In this document: one piece after another, positions 40,411-50,220 of the stretch | How positions within the stretch are numbered: the stretch's first letter is position 1 | Layout of the letters: the number at the start of each line of letters is the position of its first letter | Source of the DNA: Liolophura sinensis | Taxonomy: Eukaryota; Mollusca; Polyplacophora; Chitonida; Chitonidae | Reading direction: 5' to 3' | Assembly (NCBI RefSeq): GCF_032854445.1 | Contig: NC_088304.1 | Span: 17,151,850-17,215,849 of the forward strand | Length of the DNA: 64,000 bases | The notes under the pieces: model-generated | The model's database searches: none | What the model was told of the DNA's origin: nothing | Seen by the model: only the letters and a program-made list of their open reading frames with translations | Translations under genes and position numbers: made by a program

Positions 40411-40689
40411 ATTCCAAAGGGTTATAATAATTGCCGGTGGCTAACCATAGGCTCCACGGAGCTCTGTGGTTAGAGTTGTCTGGGGGAGTACTGTGGGGTT
40501 CACCTAAACCGTCTGCGCAAGGGTCTTGGTACCCAGCCATGTATTAGCTGTGGTCGGGGTGTTAAAAACCGATTTCAGCCTTGCATGGCCTGCGGATATA
40601 ATAGGGTCCAGATGCGTGAAAGACAGCGGAAGTTCAAGACTTTTCAAACGAAGTTCAAACGGCTGGCGGCTATCGAAATTTACAATTAG
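40411..40689 (+). pseudogene. Cysteine-rich (zinc-ribbon-like) ORF, copy 2, start lost and TAG
   Basis: Homologous to 38,256-38,534. The start codon position is ATT instead of ATG at 40,411, and TAG at 40,471-40,473 interrupts the frame where the inverted-arm copy has AAG. The cysteine pairs CISCGRGVKNR and CMACGYNR are kept, and the terminal TAG is at 40,687. It sits between the core left terminus and PolB. Confidence 0.7.
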
Positions 40690-40731
40690 AGAGATGGTTT
40701 TATTGGTATAATGATGATATCAGCGTGTACA

Positions 40732-43700
40732 ATGAGGCACCATCAAAAAGCGCGAGCACTACGGGGGGAGTTTGAGGCGCTCCAAGGTATGCGGCCAAAA
40801 TACCCACGGTCCCGCAATGCCTTGGAAGAATCGCAGGGGATCCTCGACAGGCAGAAAACGACTGTGACTGAGTTGAACTCCCGAAGTAACGAGGAGTTGA
40901 AGCAAGACGTCAAGAACCCGCTCAGTAATGTGGGGTTGAAGCAAGACGCAAAGAACCTCCTCAGTAACGAGGAGTTGGATGAATTGCTAGGCGGAATACT
41001 GGGCGAAAAGAAAGTAAAATTTACTAACACCGGCCGGGCTATAAGGAATCTCCTCCGGGTCTGGCAGATGGGCGTACCCGAAGGCATTTGGACGGACCCA
41101 ATAGCCTTCTTAGAAGAAATTCGAGCTATTATTCGCCAGAAGCTAGAAGAAGAGATCCGGGCACTCAACGGGGTTAAGTTCCAACTAGGCCTCAGGGTTC
41201 AGCTGCGAAAGGACAACGCCTATGGCAATGAAGAGTATACCAGCCCAGTACTCCACTGCAAACAGGAGGCCCTCTTAGAGGCTGGTGACATTGATGGGGC
41301 TCTAGATAAGGCCTTCCCCACCATCCAGGAGGTACTGGAACAATGGACACAGCGAGGGTCAGGGTGGGTTGTCAATAGCGTGCAAACACTGGCTTGACAT
41401 TGCAAGGTATCAGCCACTGAGAGGGGGGTCCTACATCCCCCTACCCGCAGCTGTGAGTAACAAGAAAGCCGTCATCAATGTGAATAACAAAGACGACGAC
41501 TGCCTCCGATGGGCACTCCGGTCTGCCTTATTTCCAGCCGCCAGAAACCCTCAGAGACCAACAAAGTATCCCACCAATGATGGTCTTGACTTTAGTGGGA
41601 TCGACGCCCCCACGCCCATCTCTCAGATCCCTAAAGTGGAGGAAAAGAACGACCTCGCCATCAACGTGTTCGGGTGGGACAAGGGTGTGATCGTGCACCG
41701 CCTCAGCAAGAAGCTCGGCGACACGTCCCGAATCAATCAGCTGCTGATTGAGAAGGCCGGCAAATTCGATTATACGTGGATAAAAGATCTCGATCGTCTC
41801 CTGCTCCAAGAAAGTAAGAAACGAAATCGCAAACACTTCTGCGAGCGCTGCCTACACGGTTACACAAGGGAGGATCTGCTCGAGGCGCATAAGCCGGAAT
41901 GCCGAGGGATTGGCCAGACGGCGGTGAGGGTGGAAATGCCCCAGGAGGGGGAGTTCACCTTTCAGAACCACCACAAACAGCTACCGGCCCCGTTCATCAT
42001 ATATGCCGACTTCGAGGCTCTGACCAGAAAGGTTGAAGGCCCGCCGTCGTCACCTACAGAGAGCAGCACTCAAAAGACTCAGCACCACGAGCCCTGCAGT
42101 TACTGCTATGTTGTGGTGCGTTGCGACGGCTGCACAAAACGCCCCGTGGAATACAGAGGCCCTAACGCGACGGAACACTTCTTCAGAGCTCTCCAACAGG
42201 AGGAGCGGGAAATCAAAAATGTTCTAGCCAACCCTATAGCCATACAACGCCACAACCTGCCACGTGTGTGAAAAGCCTCTAGGCGCCGATTCTGTGCCCG
42301 ACCACTGCCATGTCACCGGTAAGTACAGAGGCGCGGCCCATAACGCATGCAACCTAAAGTTGCGGCTGGGTCCCAAGACAGCCATACCAGTAGTCTTCCA
42401 CAACCTACGGGGATGCAAGCCAGAAGTAAGGTGGAGGGCCGCATCTCCTGCATCTCCAACAACACGGAAAAGTACATCTCCATCTCGCTGGGGCAGCTCC
42501 GCTTCATTGACAGCGTTCAATTCTTACCTTGACAACCTGGTAGAGGCCAATAAACCTGAGGCCGCCGGAGAAAAACGAAAGCTACTCATGCGCAAAGGTG
42601 TCCCCTATGAGTATATGGACTCCTGGGAGCGCTTCGACGAGTCCAGCCTCCCACCCAAAGAGGCTTTCTACAGTAAGCTCAAAGTCGGAGGCATTAGCGA
42701 TGAGGACTAAATCCATGCTCAACAGGTATGGAAGGCATTTGACTGCACCAATCTGGGGGACTACACACACCTTTACTGCCGCACAGACGTGCTCCTATTG
42801 GCTGATGTGTTTGAGGCCTTCCGGAAGACTTGTTTACGGCAGTATGGATTGGACCCTGCTCACTACTTTATCAGCCCAGGCCTCTCGTGGGATGCGCTGT
42901 TCAAGAAGACTGGGGTAGAGCTGGAGCTGTTGACCGACTACGACCAACATCTCTTCATTGAGAAGGGGTTGCAAGGAGGTATCTCCATGGTAAGCAAGCG
43001 ACACGCCAAAGCCAATAATCCGCAGGTGGTGGGATACAACCCCGAAAGCCCAAACAGCTACATCCAATACCTAGACGCCAATAATCTATATGGCTGGGCT
43101 ATGAGTCATTTTCTTCTAACGGGCGGCTTCCAGTGGGTAGATGACGCGCAGCGTCTCGGTGAAACGATTGCTACCCACCCCCACGACAGTCCTTCCGGTT
43201 ACATCCTCGAGGCCGACCTAGAGTATCCGGCCGACCTACATAACGCACATAACGGCTACCCATTAGCCCCGGAGCGTCTTGTGGTCCAGAAGGAGTGGAT
43301 GTCTGACTATCAGCACAGCCTCCTAGGCAAGAAAGGGCCTACCGAGGTCGAAAAGCTGGTTCCCAACCTCCGCAACAAGGAACGGCACGACGAGCTCCGA
43401 CGCTTGATAGCCAGCCCGAGCTTCTCAAGAGCGAACATATTTGATGATGACCTCGCAGCCATTCAGATGCACAAGACCCGTCTAGTCCTAAACCGACCTA
43501 TCTACGTGGGCATGAGCAGTCTAGATCTCTCTAAGCACCTGATGTACGACTTCTACTACAACCACATGAAGGCCCAGTACGGAGAGCGCTGCCAGCTCCT
43601 CTACACCGACATGGATAGTCTGCTATTCGAGATTCAGACTGAGGATGTTTACAGGGATATGGCTGAGAATGCAAACCTGTACGAAACCTCAGATTACCCA

Positions 43701-44090
43701 CAAGACCACCCCCTGCACAGCGTAGCAAATATGAAGATATTGGGGAAAATGAAGGACGAGTGGGCAGGGCGGCCGATCGCCGAATACATTGGTCTGCGCC
43801 CCAAGATGTACTCCATCCTGGAGGCAGGCGGAGCCAACATTAAGAAGGCCAAGGGCGTGAAAAAGGGAGTTGTGGAAAAGTGCATCCGCCATAAACAGTA
43901 CAAAGAGGCCCTCTTCGAGAAGAAGATCTTCCGACACGGTATGGACGTGCTGCGATCAGAGCGCCACCACATCTATGGGCAGCACCTGAATAAGGTCTCA
44001 CTGTCCCCCTTCGATAGCAAGCGCTGGATCGCCGAAGATGGTGTCCACACCTTGGCTTACGGCCATAGAGATGCGGCCTCCGCAGGATGA
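40732..44090 (+). pseudogene. polB: Protein-primed family B DNA polymerase (Polinton PolB), broken
   Basis: Domains in order: coiled N-terminal region (40,732-41,397); ARYQPLRGG...FIIYADFEAL exonuclease region (41,369-42,271); a Cys/His cluster (CEKPL...DHCHVTGKYRG...HNACN, 42,264-42,355); then the palm with motif A YLDANNLYGWAM (~43,068), a motif-B-like LNRPIYVGMSS (~43,490) and catalytic YTDMDS (43,602-43,619), ending GVHTLAYGH before TGA 44,088. The family replicates the linear element from protein-primed ends. Lesions: frameshift at 41,390-41,397 (shared with copy 1); a 32-bp deletion at ~42,249 shifting frame; a missing segment plus frame change around 42,415-42,532; TAA at 42,708-42,710. 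The palm frame from 42,789 is uninterrupted and its catalytic residues are present. The start ATG at 40,732 is chosen to match copy 1. Confidence 0.92.
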
Positions 44091-44117
44091 TGGGCTGGAA
44101 TGGACATCCAGGAACTA

Positions 44118-45138
44118 CTAGCGCCGTAGAACCCCATCCGGGGGAAACTGAGTATCGGGAGGCACTATAAGCAACTCCTCACGAACGGATCCCCGTCGCG
44201 GGCTATCCGACGTATCGTCTAGATAGTACAGCACAGGTTCATTAGGCTTTGTAACAGAGCGCCCAAGCCGATATATCTCTAGAGACCACACAGGATCAGT
44301 CGCGCGACGGTAGCCGCCCTCCAGCTCTCCAGGCTGATAAAGATAACGAACGCCAACACCCTCGGGGATCATCCGCTCATTAAGTCCAACGGGACGGCCT
44401 GGAACCGTCGAGGAAGGCTTATGGGGTACCCCTTTTGCCTTGATGGCGTCTTTCGACTTTTTACCGATCAGTCTCGTTGTCTCGTTATTCAGAGCGGCCA
44501 CAACAGAGGGAAGCCGAGCCACCCATTCAGTAGACCGGTGTTCTGGAGGGAGGCGCATCTCCTGGGCGTACTGATGTCCAAAGAGCCGCTCAGCCAGAGT
44601 ACGGTTGAAACGCTCCACTATGCCTTGGTCTTGGTGGATATCCACGCGGCCTCGGCGGGCTGTGACATCGTGCTTGGCCAGCAGCTGGCTCATCGCACCC
44701 ATAAACTCGCGCCCAGGGTCAACTTGGAGAAGCATCTATTCCATCTCAGGGGTCCCCGCTTGTAAATGCGAGAGAGAGCATCAGCGAATTCTTTGGAATC
44801 TTTAGTAGCCAGAGGTTCCGCCTCCTTGTAGCGAGAAGCGACATCAACAACTGTCAGCGCGTACTTATACAGCTTCCGGCCAGGCCGATCATGTGGTAGA
44901 AATAGAAGATCAGCTTGGTGGATGTTATTCGGCGTGGAAACATCGAACATAGGCCTCGGTATTTTTCTGGGGCGGGCAAGAATATCTGCCAGATAGCCTG
45001 CTTTTCCAGCCAGGCCCGGACCACATCTTCGGAGACTTTAGCCGCAGTGGCAAGTTTCTGGATGGCCACGCGGCCCTTCCAGTACCCACGAGGGCTGTAG
45101 TAGATATTTGCCAGGCGAGCAGACACCTTACTAGCCAT
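44118..45138 (-). pseudogene. int: Retroviral-type integrase (Polinton INT), two frameshifts
   Basis: Three minus-strand frames join into one integrase. 45,138-44,950: N-terminal helical part (MASKVSARLANIYYSPRGYW, VRAWLEKQAIWQIFLPAP). 44,950-44,740: core start with the first catalytic Asp in IHQADLLFLPHD and YALTVVDVASRYKEAEPL. 44,735-44,118: second Asp in LLQVDPGREF and the Glu in QGIVERFNRTLAERL about 35 residues later, then a chromodomain-like C-terminal barrel (VRYLYQPGELEGG...VLYYLDD). It would insert the element DNA ends into the host. Frameshifts near 44,950 and 44,745 break it. The same frame continues upstream as LLECLYD and LAIELLARHDL up to ~45,260 but crosses TAA at 45,190-45,192, so the original start may lie further upstream. 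It converges on PolB with 27 bp between stops. Confidence 0.92.
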
Positions 45139-45275
45139 GTCATAAAGGCATTCTAGCAGCCCTCTAACAGATTTGCGACGAAAAAGATGTTAATCGTCGC
45201 GGCGCAGAACCACCTCACTACTAAGATCGTGCCTGGCGAGGAGCTCGATGGCGAGTCCGGCACAGTCAGTTCGGA

Positions 45276-45725
45276 TTACTTGGTGAGTTTTGCGATTCCG
45301 AAACTCACACCCCCAGCCACATACATCCCCAGGATGAGGAAGGTCATCTCGCGGTGTTCTTGATCTTCACTAGGCACATAGAAATCGGAGAACTGTGGCT
45401 CTGAGCCCAGCAGTGCCTAGAGTGCATCGCGTGTAAGAGTTTTGCCCTTGACCCTAGAATACTCGCGGATTGCAGCGTCGACACCCCGGAACGTTTGGAC
45501 ACCGTGGCACTGGCGGCGGAGTTCATCATTGATCCAGTCCAAGCGCTCAGTGCGCTTTCGAGCCCATTTTTCCTGGGCGGCTTGGAGCTGCTCTACAGCG
45601 CGGTCATGGCGCCTCCGCTCTTCGTCGACACTGGAACTCCTCAGCATCGAAAACATATAGTTGCTCCCGCTGAAGGCCAAAGCGTTTACGAAGGCGCCGC
45701 CCATCATCATTGCGATGGAGGCCAT
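45276..45725 (-). pseudogene. Conserved Polinton small protein (~149 aa), one in-frame TAG
   Basis: The start at 45,725 (MASIAMMMGGAFVNALAF) begins with a hydrophobic segment, residues ~4-25. A charged helical stretch follows (SSVDEERRRHDRAVEQLQAA, RKRTERLDWINDELRRQ). TAG at 45,417-45,419 interrupts the frame after about 102 residues. It then continues as ALLGSEPQFSDFYVP and a second hydrophobic segment MTFLILGMYVAGGVSFGIA to TAA at 45,276. It is 2 nt downstream of the previous leftward gene, an operon-like spacing. I recognise the family as a recurrent Polinton companion protein without assigned function. A membrane or virion role is inferred from the two hydrophobic segments. Confidence 0.75.
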
Positions 45726-45727
45726 TA

Positions 45728-45967
45728 CTACTGGATTATATTGGGAGGAAGGAGCCCTTGTTTAATTAGCAGGTCCTTCGAAAACATAGCCAGGCCTACA
45801 TCTGCAATGACCATGCCGACGTCACGGAGTGTTAAGTCTAGCTTCGGGAGGGCTCCTTTCAAGAACATCTGGCCGGGTCGAGCGTAACCAGTAGCCAGGA
45901 GAGAGACCACAGCGGCGTGGTAGGCCGCGTTGACTACCACTTTTCCGTCACCGGGTGGAGTAGACAT
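45728..45967 (-). CDS. Conserved Polinton small hydrophobic protein (79 aa)
   Basis: An open frame from ATG 45,967 (MSTPPGDGKVVVNAAYHAAV) to TAG 45,728. It is mostly hydrophobic (VVSLLATGYA and DVGMVIADVGLAMFSKDLLI), suggesting one or two membrane-associated helices. It overlaps the end of the upstream gene by 20 nt and precedes the next by 2 nt, so the three small leftward genes form a compact block. It has no lesion. I recognise it as a protein found repeatedly in Polintons of invertebrates, function unknown. Confidence 0.7.
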   Translation of the reverse strand: MSTPPGDGKVVVNAAYHAAVVSLLATGYARPGQMFLKGALPKLDLTLRDVGMVIADVGLAMFSKDLLIKQGLLPPNIIQ

Positions 45968-46457
45968 GCTGATCTATATAGAAAGGGTCGCGACGTGTAT
46001 TCAAATGGAGATTCTTTTCTTGGGGCGTGATATCTGCATGCGACGTAATATCTGCACCTCGTGCACGCGGCGTAATATCTGCACCTCGTGCATGTGCTGT
46101 ATAGCGGCTGCGCCACGCGCGTAGCAACACAAGCACTGCAAGGCCGCCAACGCCTAATAACGCTATGGGCGCCCTCCAACGGGTGATTTGGTGTGCATTC
46201 GTAGAATCCGGTTCCTTCGCAAAATCTGTGGCTCCCCCCTCAGTTCGTAGATTCCGGTCCCTTCGGCTGTTTCTCGGTGGAATCAGATGCGCCAAGCAAA
46301 GCAGCTCGTCCTTGAGCTTTTCAGCCTTGGCCTTTCTCGCTGCAGCACCCGATCGACCCACAGCGACTCTTTTGGGATTCTTCGCAGGGCCGTCATTCGT
46401 AGAATCCGCTGTCACCCCCTCCGCTTCCGTCGGGCCTTCCGGATTCGTTGAACTCAT
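45948..46457 (-). CDS. Polinton basic protein with one membrane segment (169 aa)
   Basis: ATG 46,457 (MSSTNPEGPTEAEG) is preferred over an in-frame ATG 14 codons upstream because it fits the compact spacing. The N-terminal half is hydrophilic and lysine/arginine-rich (GRSGAAARKAKAEKLKDEL). One predicted transmembrane helix follows (APIALLGVGGLAVLVLL, residues ~96-113), then a basic tail in which ARGADIT is repeated, encoded by a 27-bp tandem repeat near 46,040-46,100. It overlaps the upstream gene by 65 nt and the downstream gene by 20 nt. The function is not known to me; a single-span virion membrane or core-associated protein is possible. Confidence 0.65.
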   Translation of the reverse strand: MSSTNPEGPTEAEGVTADSTNDGPAKNPKRVAVGRSGAAARKAKAEKLKDELLCLAHLIPPRNSRRDRNLRTEGGATDFAKEPDSTNAHQITRWRAPIALLGVGGLAVLVLLRAWRSRYTAHARGADITPRARGADITSHADITPQEKNLHLNTRRDPFYIDQHVYSTR

Positions 46458-46965
46458 GTTCCTCTGGATCATCATTTCTAGGACAACAGTGGTGTTCAAA
46501 TGAGCAGAGCTCAGTTGTGGTTAGCGCCATGGTTAACGGTGCCAAGTACTTACCATAGCAGTAGTATAGCGAGCAGCTAGCACTGCTAAGCGCCTGTTCA
46601 ACAAATGGGTCGGTGGCGAGCTGTGCCATTAGCATTGATCGATTCTCGGGTGGGATTGGTAGGAGCCAGCTGGCTGCCCTTACATATGATCTCAAGAACA
46701 TACCTCCGAGACCGTTAACCATCCGCGCACCGAGCTTAGCCTCGTACCGGGAGTGCAGCCTATCAACGTCTTCGTCGCTCATGGCGTCGATCTCAGCGGC
46801 TGTTACGTCTTTTCCCAGATATCGCTTGACCTGCCCACCCACCGCAAGTGCCGCCAGCCTATCCCTGAGCTGCTGTGCGTGTTTGCTGGGCTGTTGGCTG
46901 GGCTTCTCCTCCTCCTCCTCCTCCTCTGCGCCCAGAATATCATCTATGAGCTCGTTGGTATCCAT
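46393..46965 (-). CDS. Conserved Polinton protein (MDTNELIDDIL type, ~190 aa)
   Basis: The start at ATG 46,965 begins MDTNELIDDILGAEEEEEEE, an acidic N-terminus encoded by a TCC run on the plus strand. Helical segments follow (KHAQQLRDRLAALAVGGQVK, TAAEIDAMSDEDVDRLHSRY), then a hydrophobic region (VNGLGGMFLRSYVRAASWLLP) and a cysteine-containing stretch. The frame is uninterrupted to TGA 46,393. The ATPase frame upstream runs straight into it without a stop, so the two would be fused if translated from the ATPase side. I recognise it as a recurrent Polinton protein of unknown role. Confidence 0.7.
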   Translation of the reverse strand: MDTNELIDDILGAEEEEEEEKPSQQPSKHAQQLRDRLAALAVGGQVKRYLGKDVTAAEIDAMSDEDVDRLHSRYEAKLGARMVNGLGGMFLRSYVRAASWLLPIPPENRSMLMAQLATDPFVEQALSSASCSLYYCYGKYLAPLTMALTTTELCSFEHHCCPRNDDPEEHEFNESGRPDGSGGGDSGFYE

Positions 46966-47601
46966 TATTAATATGTATAGGCGACTACGTCTAATATATA
47001 ATCTTGTGGCGGGCGTATTAGTCATTAGCAGGAGCTTAGAATGCGGATTGTTCTTGAGCTTCTGTCGAACCTCTGTCTTTTCGATCTCGGCCTCGATGAT
47101 GTGGTTCTTCTCCAGGCATTCGTTGAACGAGTGCCGATCTTTGCAGTGGAATAAAGCCACCCACCTTGTCTGCTCGCGAAAGTCTTTGAGGACGGTGTTG
47201 TATTTATGAGTGAGGACCCAGACGCTTGACTTTGCATGGCGGCCCGAGAAAGCCATGAATGACAGCATTTTTTGTTTCTTCTTCATCGCCTATAACGAGC
47301 TACAATCATCGATGATGTATAGGGTGGGCTCCCCCTCGAACAATCTGTAGAAAGTTCTCAGGCAGTCGTTGAGCCGCTCGCCGGGATCAAAACAATAGAC
47401 CTCAGGGTCAGACAGTATCCATCGCCGCCGGTACGCCTCGTTATGCTTAAGAGTGGGGCACAGGATCACAATGTGATGAAAGAAACCGCGGAAAGGCCCC
47501 TCAAGCAGGTCCAGCACGAAGATTGTTTTGCCGCAGTTCGTCTGCCCGCAGATAATCGCGCAGTGGGCGTCATCAATAAAGCGCGCTAACGAATCTACCA
47601 T
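46966..47601 (-). pseudogene. atp: FtsK/HerA-type DNA-packaging ATPase, one in-frame TAG
   Basis: ATG 47,601 starts MVDSLARFIDDAHC, followed by Walker A GQTNCGKT (residues ~19-26) and Walker B TLYIIDDC (residues ~92-99). TAG at 47,290-47,292 falls just after Walker B. The same frame resumes at once (AMKKKQKMLSFMAFSGRHAK) and has sensor-like WVLTHKYN and REQTRWVALFHCKDR. These motifs and order fit the A32-like packaging ATPases of Polintons and related viruses, which pump DNA into preformed capsids. The start overlaps the capsid-gene end by 29 nt in another frame. No stop separates it from the following ~190-aa gene, so a terminal stop has been lost or shifted. One nonsense codon is the only internal lesion. 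Confidence 0.9.
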
Positions 47602-48847
47602 TCTCGATGTGCTGCTTTGCGTCCATGATCACATAGAGATATACGTTCAACACGCCGGGCTCCTCTCTCTCTTTTGTCACCTGTATCGTAATCCCCTCGT
47701 TGGCGTTCAGAACGCGCTTCCCACTGCCACGCATCTCGTCATCGTCGCTTGGCCGAAGGTCAAGCCAGAAGGCGTGCTTGTGCGTCAAGAACTCTTCCAG
47801 GGAGACATCTGCCAGACCTAAGTCTTTAACGACCCTGGCCACCTCAGGGTCCCGCTTCCGTAGGAGTGAGCTGGCGAAGAACCTCTGGACCTCGCCCCAC
47901 TGCTGGTACGCCCGCATGCCCTGGCTGTACAGCTGATTCGGGAACCCTTCTATTGTGACTTCTACTTTGGTGATCTTCGGGTTGTAGAAGGATTCCGACC
48001 TCCTATTCCACTGGGTTCCTTTAGTCTCGAACAGCATGAGGATGCCCTTCATTGCTCTCGCGGGCATGTTCCAGCGAGTATCAGACTTGTCCTTCACAAA
48101 CTTTCGGTGGCGTAGGACGCGATCATACAGAATGGAGACGCCCCCGGCAAGCTGGGTGCGGATCTGTCTAGCAAGCTCCTCTTCGGTGACCATATCGAAC
48201 TCCTGGCTGATGTTGTCGATGGTGTAAGTCGAGTCGGCATCGTCTGTTGCCCGGATGACCCGGCCGTAATCGTTGAACGTCAGTTCGTACTCCAGTCGGT
48301 CGGCCAAGGCACTCTGGTAGAATGGCATGTGGCTATCTAGAAGCTAAAAATCTAGCGGGATGTGGAACCGGCTGCCAAAGGCGAGAGCGATGGCCTGTTC
48401 TCCAGCATCGTCGTCAATTGCGTCCTCCACTTCGACTCGAAGTTTAAGCATGTTTTCGCTGCCGATGCCTTGGTAGGCCGCATTCCGCCGTTCGTTTTTG
48501 GCCAGCCATAAGTCGCCGTAGCAATGAAACACATCAGAGTCGTCGATGGACATTACCTCATTCCCGCTGATTCTGATCGTGGGTTTCTTGACTACTGCGC
48601 GTCCGAGATTCCCGACCACTGTGGCCTTCGGGTCAGATGAATTGATCGTGATCGAGAAGGCAAAGCGCACGGTACCGGGCACAATGACGTCATTTGCGCC
48701 GAGGTTGGGGAAGCGGACCAAGAGTTGTTGATTCTGGTCGATCGTACTCGGTAAGTTAGTGACGACCAAGGACTGCTGTACACCTTGTACCCCCCGAGGC
48801 TTACGGAGTGTTCTGAAAGGGTTTAGCCTGCGTCCGTATGCATCCAT
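47573..48847 (-). pseudogene. mcp: Candidate major capsid protein (double jelly-roll), one in-frame TAG
   Basis: ATG 48,847 (MDAYGRRLNPFRTLRKPRG) to TGA 47,573 gives about 424 codons in one frame with a single TAG at 48,344-48,346, between IPLDF and LLDSHMPFYQSALADRLEYE. Recognisable blocks are GVQGVQQSLVVTNLPSTIDQ, ISGNEVMSIDDSDVFHCYGD, YDRVLRHRKFVKD, EVTIEGFPNQLYSQGMR and YLYVIMDAKQHIENGRF. Position directly upstream of the packaging ATPase, length and beta-rich composition fit the Polinton double-jelly-roll capsid protein. The assignment rests on family recall and context, not a structural comparison. It is divergent from the gene at 48,892, with ~45 bp between starts, so both probably use the same intergenic promoter region. 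Confidence 0.75.
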
Positions 48848-48891
48848 TGTGTGTATTGAAGGTATACTTTGCAATGTTTAATACGAGGATT

Positions 48892-50220
48892 ATGGCAGAC
48901 TATACCTTTGAAAATCCGGCGTTCGAAGATGCCAAAGAGGACAACGCCAAAGACGATGCCAGAGAGGAGAAAAACATCGACAACGATCTGACCCCTCTCC
49001 TTGCAGGTAATAATGTTCCCGAGCAACAAAGTGGGGGTCCGCTCGTCAGAAACCTTCAACAAGAGATGACGCAGGCCGCCGTGAATGATTATTACGATGC
49101 CTTGGAGAATGCAGATCCCAGCCTTACCCCCATCTTTCGCGATTACGAGAAGTTTGAGGTTGTCCAAGGGCGCCTGCGACTTGTAGCCCACCCCGATCTG
49201 GACATCATCAACAAACGAACAGACAGACAGCTATCCCTCTCAACAGTCGCCAATAAAGGAGGGGGCTCGGTTGTTAAGGGGGGGCTCGGCTTTGTGGACT
49301 GGAAAAGAAGTAAACAGCCATCGTTGCATCCGGCAGCGGTCGCAACCCTGGAGACAGCTAGTTCAGAACTCGGTGCCGCGGCCGGCGAGGCAGATATAAT
49401 GAAGCTAGAGGATTTAAGACAACCAGCGAAAAAGGCCGCTGATGCTGTCCACACACTGGAAACAAGTTTGACAGATAGTGAGGTTGGGCGGGTTCTTGAA
49501 ACGATAAACGACCCTCCTCTTCCCATGCGAGAGCTTCTGGGGCTTGACAAGGCACTGCAGACCTCGGAAGGCGAACACGCGAATAACCTCGCTAAGCTGT
49601 CAAGTCTCGATAAGGACATCGCAAAAGAAAAACGGAAGTTGGGGGAGTCTGATGAATTCTCCCGCAGCCGGATCGAAGACCGGATAAGGAATCTCGAGGA
49701 CAAGAGGGTGGCCCGGCTCGAAGCAGCCTCTTTAACGGCCGAAGCGCTGCGCAGGCAAATACGCCGCATCAAGCAGACGGTCGATCGCATCCTACACAGG
49801 GATACCAGTCTGGCCGAGCGCGTCTGCACCCTCTTCCGGGAGCAGGGAATAACCGTGGTCTCCATTCTCACGGCAATTGGGATGGCGATCTCGACACTGG
49901 GGCTAGCGATAAAGTTGGCGCTGACTGGTGGGTCCAGCGGGGGCATCCAGCCAACGCCACCTCCATCCGACGGGTGTGGTCTTAAAGAATGGGTGAAAAA
50001 GCATCTCTAGTCCCTGGCGTGCGCCCTTGGCAAGCTGGCTGGGAAGGCTGCCGCTGCGATTCCGGGTATTATTGGCAGTATCGTGTCCTGGCTACTGAAC
50101 CTTCTCGGGAAAGCGGCTGGGTGGCTGGCCGATAATGTCTGGGCTCTAGTCGTCGCAGTAGGTGGCCTAACGCTCGTGGCTGTTCACAAGTATTTAACGC
50201 ATAGTCCACAGCAGCAGTAA
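48892..50220 (+). pseudogene. Large coiled-coil/membrane Polinton protein, one in-frame TAG
   Basis: The start ATG 48,892 (MADYTFENPAFEDAKEDN) is chosen over an ATG 54 nt upstream because homologues I recall begin this way. Order: acidic N-terminus; VVQGRLRLVAHPDLDIINKR (~residue 95); a long coiled-coil region (PMRELLGLDKALQTSEGEHA to RRQIRRIKQTVDRILHRD); a membrane segment (ITVVSILTAIGMAISTLGLA); a linker GLKEWVKKHL; TAG at 50,008-50,010; then two more hydrophobic stretches (IPGIIGSIVSWLLNLLGKAA, VWALVVAVGGLTLVAVHKYL) and TAA 50,218. The TAG sits where related proteins, as I recall them, have Gln. A membrane-embedded virion protein is likely but unproven. Its end overlaps the convergent gene by ~27 nt. 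Confidence 0.75.

Noticed and set aside
46613-47209. A 198-codon plus-strand frame opposite the ATPase and ~190-aa protein
   Set aside because: Antisense shadow of genes with clear Walker motifs. Its composition (poly-Ser from the Glu-coding run) is an artefact.
49143-49946. A 267-codon minus-strand frame opposite the large Polinton membrane protein
   Set aside because: It is a shadow frame: the plus strand carries the recognised protein family, and the antisense product is Ser/Arg-rich without motifs.
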